A stretch of DNA of 64,000 nucleotides from Gemmatimonadota bacterium (lineage in GTDB: Bacteria > Gemmatimonadota > Gemmatimonadetes > Gemmatimonadales > GWC2-71-9). The position numbers and the translations under genes are program-made. The stretch covers positions 1-64,000 of the forward strand of contig JANYKV010000066.1 in NCBI GenBank assembly GCA_025358055.1, written 5' to 3'. Under the pieces are notes generated by a model. It ran no database searches and had not been told where the DNA came from. It saw only the letters and a list, made by a program, of their open reading frames with translations. The stretch's first letter is position 1. The number at the start of each line of letters is the position of its first letter. Below, one piece after another: positions 28,845 through 36,877 of the stretch.

Positions 28845-30180
28845 TTCCGTACTGTTGATCGATGCCGATGCCGCGGCGCTTCGGAGTGTCGGTACTCACT
28901 TCGAACAACTCGGCTACGACGTGATGCGTGAGTTGAGCGCCGAAGCGGCCCTCGGGACCTGGGACTGGGTGCGGCCCGAGGTCGTGATTTTGAGCCAGGG
29001 CCTAGCAGGTGGTCCATCGCTCGACGTCATCGCCCAATTTCAGCAGCACGGCGCTGCCGTCATTCTGGTCACCAACGGTGATGCGGCCCTCGGGCTGCAG
29101 GCGTTGCAGGTCGGAGCCGAGTACGTGGTTCCGGCCTCGGCGGAGAACACGTTGCTGGCCGCGGTGACGGCGCGAGTCGCCGCGAAGGTTCGACTGCGCC
29201 GCTTGCTCGAAACGATGCTGGCGGAGACTAAGTCGGAGCACGCCGCCGCTTTTCTCGGCAGCTCGCCTGCAATGCGAGAGGTGGCGAGCCAGGTCTCTCT
29301 CCTGGCCCAAAGCGATCGGACGACCGTCCTCATCACGGGCGAGTCGGGCACCGGGAAGTCATGGCTCGCGCGACTGATTCACGACCGCAGTAACCGGAGC
29401 CGTCTGCCGTTCTTTCGGGTTCGCTGCAGTACCGCGCCCGGGATCAATCTCGACCCGGTGCTCTTCGGCCAGGAACGGGGCGCGACTCCCGACGCGACCG
29501 AGCGGCGTAAGGGGATGTTCGAGCTCGCCGACGGCGGAACCCTTTTCTTGCGCGACGTCTCCGATCTGCCTCGAGAGCTGCAGCCCAAGCTCTTGAAGGC
29601 GCTCGAAACGCGGAGCTTCCGCCGCCTCGGGGGCTCTCGAGATTTCACTTGCGATACCCGGCTGGTCGCGGCGACCGAACGGAGCCTCGCCGAGGAAGTC
29701 GAGGCCGAGCGATTCCGCGAGGATCTCTTTTACCGGCTTAACGTGGTGCAGGTCACTCTGCCCGCGGTCAAAGATCGCAGCTGGGAGGACCGGCAAACCC
29801 TGATCTCCACTATTCACGAATCTCTGTTGCTCGATTTCCCCTCCGGCCCTTCGGTCGTTTCGCCCGAGGCGATCGAGCGCCTCCTTGCGCACGGTTGGCC
29901 GGGCAACGTCCAGGAGATTCGCAATGTTCTCCAGCGCTGTCTGCTCCTGGCTCGGGGGCAGCCGATCATCGGAGTCGAACATCTGCCGGGCGAGTTTCGG
30001 GCTCGCCCCGGATTGGGGGACCGCCGCCATACTCCCATGAGTTTGGACGACCTGGAGCGGCAGCACATCGATCGCACCCTCCGCTACCATGGCGGGAATC
30101 GAACCCGCGCCGCGCGCGAGCTGGGCATTTCCCGCGCGACGTTAATCAACAAGATCAAGCTGTACAGCATCACCGATTAG
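28837..30180 (+). CDS. Degenerate NtrC-like protein: pseudo-receiver, AAA+ without GAFTGA, Fis-type HTH
   Basis: 447 aa from ATG 28837, overlapping the kinase stop as ATGACTGA. Domain order is that of NtrC regulators. The receiver keeps Asp9 and Asp11, but the phosphoacceptor is Ser53 (VVILSQGL) and the conserved Lys is replaced (YVVPAS, 96-101). In the AAA+ domain the P-loop GESGTGKS (168-175) is intact. The GAFTGA loop reads GATPDA (215-220), Walker B reads LFLRD instead of LFLDE (236-240), and the sensor Asn is Glu281. Arg294 and Arg300 of the finger segment and the Fis HTH (419-443) are kept. It probably binds DNA without sigma-54 activation. Confidence 0.9.
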   Translation: MTDSVLLIDADAAALRSVGTHFEQLGYDVMRELSAEAALGTWDWVRPEVVILSQGLAGGPSLDVIAQFQQHGAAVILVTNGDAALGLQALQVGAEYVVPASAENTLLAAVTARVAAKVRLRRLLETMLAETKSEHAAAFLGSSPAMREVASQVSLLAQSDRTTVLITGESGTGKSWLARLIHDRSNRSRLPFFRVRCSTAPGINLDPVLFGQERGATPDATERRKGMFELADGGTLFLRDVSDLPRELQPKLLKALETRSFRRLGGSRDFTCDTRLVAATERSLAEEVEAERFREDLFYRLNVVQVTLPAVKDRSWEDRQTLISTIHESLLLDFPSGPSVVSPEAIERLLAHGWPGNVQEIRNVLQRCLLLARGQPIIGVEHLPGEFRARPGLGDRRHTPMSLDDLERQHIDRTLRYHGGNRTRAARELGISRATLINKIKLYSITD

Positions 30181-30189
30181 GAGGCCCGC

Positions 30190-30381
30190 ATGACGATCGA
30201 GAAAGCAAAAGGCGGCCGGGATGCGATGATTTGTCGCGCGTGTGGCAACGAGGAGCGGGCTTCCGAGGGGTATCCCTGTGCGGATTGCGGAACCTTCCTC
30301 TGCCTCATCTGTACGTTCCGAGGCGTGACATTCTGCACGGCATGCTCCGCGAAACATGCCGTCCCTCCCTCGACTCTATGA
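30190..30381 (+). CDS. Small eight-cysteine putative zinc protein
   Basis: 63 aa. The ATG at 30190 is supported by AGGAGG at 30179-30184. Four CxxC pairs occupy residues 15-52 (CRAC, CADC, CLIC, CTAC), enough for two zinc sites in a cross-brace or double-ribbon arrangement. The first 12 residues are charged and the last 10 are flexible. No named family was recognised. It follows the NtrC-like gene by 9 bp and overlaps the HAD gene by 4 nt, so it is translated from the same operon. Possible roles are a protein or nucleic acid adaptor. Confidence 0.75.
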   Translation: MTIEKAKGGRDAMICRACGNEERASEGYPCADCGTFLCLICTFRGVTFCTACSAKHAVPPSTL

Positions 30382-31076
30382 ACCGGAAGCTGGTGCTGTT
30401 CGATATCGATGGGACGATTCTCCTGAGTGCCGGCGCCGGCCGGCGGGCCATCGTTGCCGCGATCGCGGAGGAGGTACCGCGTCCGGAGGAGCTCACGAAG
30501 GTTCGCTTTGATGGGAAGACCGACCCCCAAATTGTGCACGAACTTCTCGCGGTGGGTGGCGATTTGCGACCAGTCACGCCGGACCGGATGACCCGACTTC
30601 TCACTCGATACGTGAATCACCTTCAGCGTGAGCTCGCGCGTCCGGATCATCAGACGACAGTCATGCCTGGGATCCTGGCTCTTTTCGATGCGCTCGAGCG
30701 AGAGGCCGGGGTGGTTCTCGGACTACTGACTGGCAATGTCGTGCCGGGCGCTACGCTGAAATTGCGTTCGGCGAGCATCGATCCCGCTCGCTTTCGCGTC
30801 GGTGCGTTCGGTTCCGACCACGCCGACCGATCGGCCCTCCCGCCGATCGCCTCGGAACGTGCCGAGCCGCTCTTCGGCCGCCGCCCGCGAGGTCACGAGG
30901 TGGTCATCATCGGCGACACGCCGTCAGACGTGACCTGCGGCCTCGGGATCGAGGCCCGCGCCGTGGGGGTCGCGACCGGCTCGTATCCGATGGCCGAATT
31001 GGCCGCCGCCGGGGCCTACCGGGTATTCGGCGATTGCAGCGATGTGGCAATGGTGTTGGAGGCCATCCTATCGTAG
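30378..31076 (+). CDS. HAD-superfamily phosphatase, phosphoglycolate-phosphatase-like
   Basis: 232 aa from ATG 30378, which overlaps the upstream stop as ATGA. Motif I is LFDIDGTIL (Asp9, Asp11), motif II LLTGN, and motif IV VVIIGDTPSDV. The alpha-helical cap between residues 18 and about 95 places it in subfamily IA. The usual motif III Lys is not obvious, with RRPRGHEV preceding motif IV, so it may be supplied by an Arg. It hydrolyses some small phosphorylated compound; the substrate is unknown. Confidence 0.85.
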   Translation: MNRKLVLFDIDGTILLSAGAGRRAIVAAIAEEVPRPEELTKVRFDGKTDPQIVHELLAVGGDLRPVTPDRMTRLLTRYVNHLQRELARPDHQTTVMPGILALFDALEREAGVVLGLLTGNVVPGATLKLRSASIDPARFRVGAFGSDHADRSALPPIASERAEPLFGRRPRGHEVVIIGDTPSDVTCGLGIEARAVGVATGSYPMAELAAAGAYRVFGDCSDVAMVLEAILS

Positions 31077-31762
31077 CCGAAACCCTGCCTGAGCTGGGGC
31101 CGTATCTCGGTCGGCTCGCCGAGCCAGAGCATCGTCGGCTGTCTGACGCCTGGTCGCTGGACGAGCTCCGTCTCTCGGTCGTTTCGGCCTTGTTTGAGCG
31201 AGCGACGACGGCCCGCGGATTTCTCGAGTCGGGAAACCTCGTCGCGGCGCGATCCACGCTTGGTGCGGAGGCCTGGCTGGAAGTGTGGAACCACGCGGTG
31301 CAATCCGCGACCGTCCTTACGCTCTCGGAGCTCCGTCGGCGCCTCGTCCGCGCCGGTGCCGAATCAGGGATGCCCCACCGCCTCGTGGGCCACGAGCTTC
31401 CGTCACCGGAGGATGAACGCATCTTGGCGGCGAAGTTGAGTAGCGCTGGGATTCCGTTGGAGGACTTTCTCGCGGAGCCTGATGCGGATCGCTCCTGGCC
31501 GGATGCGCTGCGCCTGTCCGCGAACGCCCTCGAAACCTCATGGCTCGGCCTCGAATCCATCGTTCGGCATGAACTGGCCCGCTACGTCCCGACGATCGAA
31601 CGACTCCGAGCCTGGAAACGCCCCACCGCACTCCTCTGGGTTATCACCTTACTCATGGCGGCCTCCGCGATCTACCTCGGTCTGGTCCTCGGCGGCTACC
31701 TCCCCACACCAGGAATTCTGGCTGGCTTCAAGGCCTGGTGGTGGACCCTGCCATGGCCGTAA
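31034..31762 (+). CDS. Hypothetical protein with one C-terminal membrane helix
   Basis: Up to 242 aa. The only in-frame conventional start is TTG 31034, inside the end of the HAD gene, with a weak ribosome site, so the start is uncertain. The body is helical and charged (LSVVSALFERATTARGFL, TLSELRRRLVRAG, LETSWLGLESIVRHELARYV). Residues about 203-228 form a hydrophobic anchor. Codons are GC-rich in third position, as in neighbours, so it is a real gene. No family recognised. It overlaps acpS by 10 nt. Confidence 0.65.
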   Translation: MQRCGNGVGGHPIVAETLPELGPYLGRLAEPEHRRLSDAWSLDELRLSVVSALFERATTARGFLESGNLVAARSTLGAEAWLEVWNHAVQSATVLTLSELRRRLVRAGAESGMPHRLVGHELPSPEDERILAAKLSSAGIPLEDFLAEPDADRSWPDALRLSANALETSWLGLESIVRHELARYVPTIERLRAWKRPTALLWVITLLMAASAIYLGLVLGGYLPTPGILAGFKAWWWTLPWP

Positions 31763-32145
31763 TGGGAGTTGGGATCGACCTGGTCGATGTCGCGCGGGCC
31801 GACCGTCTGCTCGAGCGCCACGGTGATCACACCCTGACTCGACTTCTCACGGAGACCGAACGACAGTACGTGTCCAGCCGCATTCGGCCGGCCCCTTACC
31901 TTGCCGTTCGCCTAGCCGCCAAAGAGGCGGTGTTCAAGGCGCTCCAAAGTCTACCGGGTGCCCGGGGCGTTGGATGGCGAGACATCGAGGTGCACCGCGC
32001 CGAAGACGGGAAGCCCTCCGTGGTGCTCCACGGCCTGGCCCGCGACCTTACCGCCGAGGTGCCCGGGTTCAAGATCAACTTGTCGTTGAGCCATTCGGAC
32101 TTGACGGCTGCCGCAGTTGCCGTGATCGAGCGCGATGGCGTATGA
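31753..32145 (+). CDS. acpS: Holo-[acyl-carrier-protein] synthase AcpS
   Basis: 130 aa from ATG 31753; the start MAVMGVGIDLVDVAR aligns with the E. coli opening MAILGLGTDIVEIAR. ATG 31762 is a shorter option. The magnesium ligands are in GVGIDLV and AAKEAVFKAL, and LSLSHSD is the conserved C-terminal motif. It transfers phosphopantetheine from CoA to ACP for fatty-acid synthesis. It is the last gene of a run beginning at tamA. Confidence 0.96.
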   Translation: MAVMGVGIDLVDVARADRLLERHGDHTLTRLLTETERQYVSSRIRPAPYLAVRLAAKEAVFKALQSLPGARGVGWRDIEVHRAEDGKPSVVLHGLARDLTAEVPGFKINLSLSHSDLTAAAVAVIERDGV

Positions 32146-32157
32146 TGATATCTGCAG

Positions 32158-32187
32158 CGGGATTGACGGTGGAGGGTTCCAATCCCG
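32158..32187 (+). terminator. Inverted repeat, possible weak terminator after acpS
   Basis: CGGGATTG (32158-32165) pairs perfectly with CAATCCCG (32180-32187) around a 14-nt loop, 12 bp past the acpS stop. There is no real T-run, so termination is uncertain. Confidence 0.4.
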
Positions 32188-32202
32188 ACTGAATTACTCT
32201 AC

Positions 32203-32227
32203 TTTAAGTTTGACGAGCAAACTTGAA
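32203..32227. promoter_or_regulatory. Palindrome upstream of the iron permease, candidate operator
   Basis: A 25-bp imperfect palindrome has arms 32203-32212 and 32218-32227 (9 of 10 pairs) around ACGAG; the inner core AAGTTTG/CAAACTT is exact. It ends 7 bp before the FTR1 start codon, so a bound repressor would block transcription or initiation. A metal-responsive repressor is a natural guess; the sequence does not match a Fur box. Confidence 0.5.
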
Positions 32228-32234
32228 TGGGATC

Positions 32235-34364
32235 ATGAGACTTTTCGTCTATTCGTTCAGCCTCTTCGTCGCCGCCGCCCCTGTTTCGGCGCGGCAGGCC
32301 GGGACCGATTCGGCGGTAACGGTTCGCCGCGTCGCCGCGCTCTCCGAGCTTGCCGCCGGGGAATATCGGCTCGGCGTCTCCGCCGGCCGCGTGATTGCCC
32401 CGGCTGAGGTCGAAGAGGCCCGTCTCTTCCTGAAAGAGGCTCAGCGGGCCGCCCTCGCTCTCCCCCCCGCCGTTCGGGACCGCGTGAACGGGGACTTTGA
32501 TGCGCTACTTGGGCTCCTCTCCCGCGCCGCGCCAGCCGAATCCGTTTCGGTACGAATCCGGGCCATCACCAACCAGCTCTCGACGGCTCTTGGCGTTTCA
32601 TTGGAGGAGATCCCCGCCGAGACCCCTTCGCTGGCTCGCGGGGCGGAAGTGTACCAACGCGAATGTTCAACCTGCCACGGCGTGTTCGGCAAAGGTGATG
32701 GAGCTGCCGGCCTCTATCTCACTCCAAAGCCGGCGAACCTAGCCGACGCCCAGGCCCGACGGGGCAGTTCACCACTCGACTACTACCGGCGCGTTACCGT
32801 GGGTTCGGCGGGGACCGCGATGCCCGCGTTCGAGACCCGCTTATCGGCCGACGATCGTTGGGCGGCCGTATTGTACGCCACCCTATTGCGTCTCCCCGCC
32901 AAGAGCAGCATTGGGGTCCCTGCGGCGCTTCAGGCATTTCCCACCACGGCTCGGATGTCGGATGTCCAGTTGGCCGTCGCCATAGGTGCCGGGTCGACCG
33001 ACGCGGACGTTGCGGTAGTCAGGGGCCTTCAGGCGGTGCGAGTCGCGGGGGGGCAAGACCGAACCACCACGATCTTTGCGGCGGTTCGGACCCAACTCGA
33101 CTCCGCCTACGGTCTGGCTCGCCAGGGGAAGGTGGAGCAGGCCCGGCAAACGGCATTCGATGCCTATACGGTGTTCGAGCAGGTCGAGCGGGACGTGCAG
33201 GTGAAGAACCCCGGCCTGGTGACCCGGATCGAGTCGATTTTCAGCGACCTTCGCAATAGCACTACCGCGGGTATGAGCGCGAATCAGCTGGATGCGATTC
33301 GGTCCCGGCTCGGGGTAGCGCTCGAGGAAGCCGAGCGCACGGTTGCCGTTACATCGTCACCGTGGGGCCTCTTCGTACAGTCGCTCATCATCATGCTGCG
33401 CGAGGGATTGGAAGCCATCCTGGTGTTGAGCGCGTTGATGACGTTCCTGGTGAAGATGGGGGCGGGGTCGCGGAAGCGAGACCTGCATATCGGGGTGGGG
33501 ATCGCCGCGGTGATGAGTCTTCTCACCGCGGTCGCGCTCGAGACAGTGTTCCAAATTACGCCCGCGAAGCAAGAAGCCATGGAAGGCGTGACGCTTCTGG
33601 TCGCGACGGTCATGCTCTTTTGGGTCAGCTATTGGCTGCTGTCCAAAATCGAAGTGGCGAAATGGAACAGTTTCGTCCGCGGCAAGATTCAAGACGCGGT
33701 TACCGATGGATCTCGCTTTGCGCTCGGATCCGTGGCATTCCTCGCGGTGTATCGCGAAGGCTTCGAGACGGTGCTGTTCTACAAAGCACTCTGGGTGTCC
33801 GCCGGCCACGTCGGAGCCCGGATGCCGATTGTGGGAGGGATCCTGGTCGGTCTGGCGATCCTCCTGGTCGTGTATTTCGCCATCAACCGGTTTGGCGTGC
33901 GTCTGCCGCTCAAACCGTTCTTCGCGGTGACCAGCGCGTTCTTGTACTACATGGCATTCGTCTTCGTCGGGAAGGGGATCGCGGAACTGCAGGAGGGTGG
34001 CCTGATTGGTTCGACGTTCATCTCGGACGGCCCGCGAGTCCCCGCGATGGGCATCTACCCGACCATCGAGTCGTTGAGTGGGCAAGCCCTGATGGTCTTG
34101 CTCGCGGTAGTTGCGCTCGTGTGGACGTTCATCGTCGCTCCCCGGCGTCGCCTTCAAGTCACGTCCGTGATGGTTCCCGATTCCTCCTCGGCGGGGACGC
34201 AACGGGTCCCGGCGACCCGAGACCGCGATCCGGTCAATCAGATTGAACTGATGCGCTCGCTGGAGCGCATTGAAGCGGATCTGGCGGAAATTCGGGCCGA
34301 AGTGGATCGGATGAAGTCGCGATTGAAGGAAGGGCAGCGGGGTCCAGCCGGCGGGGGGCGGTGA
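32235..34364 (+). CDS. Cytochrome c-FTR1 fusion, high-affinity iron permease
   Basis: 709 aa from ATG 32235. Signal peptide (residues 1-20), then a helical domain. A c-type cytochrome domain follows with heme motif CSTCH (144-148) and probable axial Met196 (GTAMPAF). Another helical periplasmic stretch precedes an FTR1 permease domain from about 375. The two iron-exchange motifs are REGLE (389-393) and REGFE (507-511), with about seven membrane segments. The C-terminus is a coiled coil (about 665-695). The family imports ferric iron after ferrous oxidation; the fused cytochrome may carry those electrons. Confidence 0.93.
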   Translation: MRLFVYSFSLFVAAAPVSARQAGTDSAVTVRRVAALSELAAGEYRLGVSAGRVIAPAEVEEARLFLKEAQRAALALPPAVRDRVNGDFDALLGLLSRAAPAESVSVRIRAITNQLSTALGVSLEEIPAETPSLARGAEVYQRECSTCHGVFGKGDGAAGLYLTPKPANLADAQARRGSSPLDYYRRVTVGSAGTAMPAFETRLSADDRWAAVLYATLLRLPAKSSIGVPAALQAFPTTARMSDVQLAVAIGAGSTDADVAVVRGLQAVRVAGGQDRTTTIFAAVRTQLDSAYGLARQGKVEQARQTAFDAYTVFEQVERDVQVKNPGLVTRIESIFSDLRNSTTAGMSANQLDAIRSRLGVALEEAERTVAVTSSPWGLFVQSLIIMLREGLEAILVLSALMTFLVKMGAGSRKRDLHIGVGIAAVMSLLTAVALETVFQITPAKQEAMEGVTLLVATVMLFWVSYWLLSKIEVAKWNSFVRGKIQDAVTDGSRFALGSVAFLAVYREGFETVLFYKALWVSAGHVGARMPIVGGILVGLAILLVVYFAINRFGVRLPLKPFFAVTSAFLYYMAFVFVGKGIAELQEGGLIGSTFISDGPRVPAMGIYPTIESLSGQALMVLLAVVALVWTFIVAPRRRLQVTSVMVPDSSSAGTQRVPATRDRDPVNQIELMRSLERIEADLAEIRAEVDRMKSRLKEGQRGPAGGGR

Positions 34365-34642
34365 GGAAGGACGGAAGAAAGGCGCAAGGAAAAGAAGGGC
34401 AAGGAAGGCTCGTCCCGTCCGCCTGTCCGCCCCCGTCAGCATCCGCGCACCGTTGTCCCCCCCGGTCCGCCAATGGTGTCACTTCGTTGGGCTCCCGCCT
34501 AATTCCATCGCCGCCAGCCCGTTGCCTGTATGTCAGCGGTCGTCACCTCGGTGCTCCGACAGCGCGACCCCTGGTTCAGTGCCGTGTGGCTCCGTGTCCA
34601 CTCCGTTCGCGGCCGAGTTCCCGACTCAACTCCGCCACAGTG
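34365..34642. other. Intergenic spacer without recognised gene
   Basis: After the permease stop there is a purine-rich stretch (about 34365-34410), then unremarkable GC-rich sequence. I see no promoter, RNA gene or credible ORF. The lgt-like fragment begins at its right end. Confidence 0.5.
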
Positions 34643-34697
34643 GGGCCCCGAGGTAGGTCTGCCGTAGTTATCACCCACCGTGAAGCAGCCGACTCTC
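34643..34697 (-). pseudogene. 55-bp duplicate of an internal lgt segment
   Basis: This stretch matches 38182-38236 inside lgt at about 52 of 55 bases, in the same orientation. It encodes RVGCFTVGDNYGRPTSGP, against RVGCFMVGDDYGRPTSGP in lgt. Similarity stops abruptly on both sides. GTGGGGCCCC (34640-34649) and its complement (34720-34729) flank a region of about 90 bp holding it. Confidence 0.75.
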
Positions 34698-34733
34698 GTC
34701 GAATCGGCCAGAAAAGAGAGGGGCCCCACAGCC

Positions 34734-35717
34734 TCAGCATTTCGGGTTGCACACCTTGATCTTCACATCGTAGTTCCCCTTCGCCAACACCTTGCCTCGC
34801 ACCGCGGCGAACACTCGCTCGGCGATCATCTGATTCTTGCCCATCTGCACGGGGATCTCGATGGGGCCCGCATCGGCGCCTGTAGCCTTGCCGATCATGC
34901 CGCGCGCCTTGTCGAAGGCGATTTCATAGTGCACGAAATGCAGGACACCCATCGATAGTGGGCCGCCGACGACGTACTTTCCCCGCGCCAGCGTGTACGT
35001 CTCGTTGAAGTCGGTGCGCGCCGGACCCAGCTGGAGGATCAACTTGCCGTTGATGAATTGGCCGTCCACCGGGATGAAGAACGCCGTTGGCACCGCTTGG
35101 AGTGCCATCGCACCCGGGACGCTGGTGTAGGGGAACCCGACAGGCGGAACGGTGCTCCCGACGATCACCCCACCGGCGAGCGCTTTTCTCTTCAGCACGC
35201 GAAGCGCCTGGTCCATCACGGCGAAGCGGGTGCCGGTGCCCACGATGTGCCCCTTGAGCGCCACGCCCTGCTTGAGGTCGCTTCCCTTCCGGTATGCCAG
35301 CGTCATCTGGCCTTCGAGCTCGACGGTGTAGCGCCACCACATCTCCCCGTCCTTATAGTACTCGACCTTGGTGATACCTTTGATCGGCCCCTCGAACCGC
35401 TCGCAGTAGTGGTCGAACAACGTGCTGGCGATGACCCCCGAGACCTTGGCTGCCAGCCCAGGAAGCCCGTCGACGGCTTTCCCCGCGGCGAAGGCTTGAG
35501 CCTTTGCCCTGAATGACAACGTCGAGATCGGCCCGGTATACGGACTCTTCTCCAGGAAGAAACCGACGGCGGTCTTGAATCCGTTCGCGAGCCCGAACAT
35601 GACCGATGCAAGTTTGAAACCCTCCTGCACGATGATCAGCTGGTCACAGACGATGTTCGACTTCCGGCTCTCGGCCAGCACCCCCTTGGGACTGACCGCG
35701 GCCAAAAAGGGGCGCAT
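34734..35717 (-). CDS. Hypothetical protein, possible 5' truncation
   Basis: 327 aa if started at ATG 35717; ATG 35600 is another option and no ribosome site decides it. GC-rich third positions run the whole length, so it is coding. It has alternating helical and beta stretches, a basic DQALRVLKRKAL segment, and ends in KIKVCNPKC with two cysteines. No signal peptide is evident at either start. No family recognised. Its start abuts the divergent gene at 35722, leaving no promoter space, so the original 5' end may have been lost. It converges on the spacer with the lgt fragment. Confidence 0.6.
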   Translation of the reverse strand: MRPFLAAVSPKGVLAESRKSNIVCDQLIIVQEGFKLASVMFGLANGFKTAVGFFLEKSPYTGPISTLSFRAKAQAFAAGKAVDGLPGLAAKVSGVIASTLFDHYCERFEGPIKGITKVEYYKDGEMWWRYTVELEGQMTLAYRKGSDLKQGVALKGHIVGTGTRFAVMDQALRVLKRKALAGGVIVGSTVPPVGFPYTSVPGAMALQAVPTAFFIPVDGQFINGKLILQLGPARTDFNETYTLARGKYVVGGPLSMGVLHFVHYEIAFDKARGMIGKATGADAGPIEIPVQMGKNQMIAERVFAAVRGKVLAKGNYDVKIKVCNPKC

Positions 35718-35721
35718 CGCC

Positions 35722-36255
35722 GTGCTGGTGTCCGCCTCGATGGGCACAGGTGACCGAGGGATCGCGCTCGCCGCCGCCCTGGTCGACCGGATTCCCGATC
35801 TGCCGTTCACTGAGAATCCGGCCGATCCCGCCGTCCCGCCGCAGGGCCCCGATCCCTGTGTGCTGATCACCCGTCAGGAAGCAGAGGCAGTGCTCGGCCC
35901 GCTGCTGGTCGCGCCGTATCGGTCTCGCAAGGCGACGGCGCTGGTCTACGGCTCGGGGCCGAGCTGCTCGTATTTCAGCGGGAAGCATCGGGCGCTGGTG
36001 GTGACGCCGATGTGGAGGATGGGCGCCGACATGTTCCGGATGCTCGGCGGCGTGGCCACTGTCGTTGCCGGCAAACTCGGCGGCACGGCGGCACCCGACA
36101 CGCTGGAGGGGAACTGGGATCAGCTTTCGACCGGAACGGACGGGACCCTCAAAGTACTCAAGGGCGACAAGATGCTGAGGCTCCAATTCAAGTCGTCGGG
36201 CGCCAGCCTCGACAACGCGGTCGCGCTGGTTCGTGTGGCGCTCACACGGTTTTAG
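35722..36255 (+). CDS. Hypothetical protein with DPC-LITR-EAEAVLG motif, possible 5' truncation
   Basis: 177 aa from GTG 35722, preceded by AAGGGG with 9-nt spacing; upstream in-frame ATGs (35653) lie inside the opposite gene. A central motif, GPDPCVLITRQEAEAVLG followed by GPSCSYFSG, recalls DUF3558-like secreted domains in which the two cysteines pair, but I would not assign the family. A helical middle (WRMGADMFRMLGG) and a C-terminal VALVRVAL end follow. No signal peptide is visible, odd for such a domain, which supports loss of the N-terminus. The next gene follows after 26 bp. Confidence 0.6.
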   Translation: MLVSASMGTGDRGIALAAALVDRIPDLPFTENPADPAVPPQGPDPCVLITRQEAEAVLGPLLVAPYRSRKATALVYGSGPSCSYFSGKHRALVVTPMWRMGADMFRMLGGVATVVAGKLGGTAAPDTLEGNWDQLSTGTDGTLKVLKGDKMLRLQFKSSGASLDNAVALVRVALTRF

Positions 36256-36281
36256 CCCTCATCTTCAGGAGAATATTCGCC

Positions 36282-36725
36282 ATGCATTATCTCGTCCGTA
36301 CCGCTCTCGCCGTTGCCGGCGCGGGTCTGCTGGTGGGGTCACGGTTCCAGGCTCTGTCCGACGGTGTCGAGGTCGTGATCCTCAACGGCCCCGACGCCGG
36401 CACCTACAAGTCGGTGTCGGCGGAAACTATATGCGCCCACTTCAAGGTGCAGAAATTCTCCACAGCGACGTGGAGTGATACGGACATCAAGGACCCGAAG
36501 AAGATGTCCGCCGCAGGCATCAAAGTAGACAACCCGGAGCTAGCGGGCCCGAAGAAGGGCGACGTGGAGATCAGCTTCGGGAAGAGGGCACGCGCGTATG
36601 TGGCCTCGCAGGAGCCGGTCACGATGACCGCGAAGGGCAAAGGGGCGGTCTTTGTGTTCGAGGGCACGATCAAGGGGACCAAGATGAAGGTGACCGGGAC
36701 GTGCAAGGTGGTCGAGGAGTTGTAA
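36282..36725 (+). CDS. Small secreted hypothetical protein
   Basis: 147 aa from ATG 36282; AGGAGA at 36267-36272 supports this start over the longer in-frame reading. Residues 1-25 look like a signal peptide (VRTALAVAGAGLLVG). The mature part is lysine-rich and strand-prone, with two cysteines (ETICAHFK and GTCKVVEEL) that could pair. No family recognised. It is probably co-transcribed with the preceding gene in the accessory pocket. Confidence 0.7.
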   Translation: MHYLVRTALAVAGAGLLVGSRFQALSDGVEVVILNGPDAGTYKSVSAETICAHFKVQKFSTATWSDTDIKDPKKMSAAGIKVDNPELAGPKKGDVEISFGKRARAYVASQEPVTMTAKGKGAVFVFEGTIKGTKMKVTGTCKVVEEL

Positions 36726-36818
36726 GCCGCTCGGACCGCTCGGCCGCCTCACTCCTAAACCGAAGAATGGGCTTGAGGGTTTTCGTTCGCCACGTACTCG
36801 TCGCCATACAACCTCCGT

Positions 36819-36873
36819 TCCGGTCGGCTCATGTCCCAAGCCATGATGGGGCGGACCGTCCGAGCCGACCGGA
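36819..36873. terminator. Long inverted repeat between convergent genes, possible bidirectional terminator
   Basis: TCCGGTCGGCTC (36819-36830) and GAGCCGACCGGA (36862-36873) are perfectly complementary over 12 bp with a 31-nt loop. The repeat sits between the 3' ends of two convergent genes. There is no T-run, so any termination would be weak or factor-assisted. Confidence 0.5.
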
Positions 36874-36877
36874 GTGC

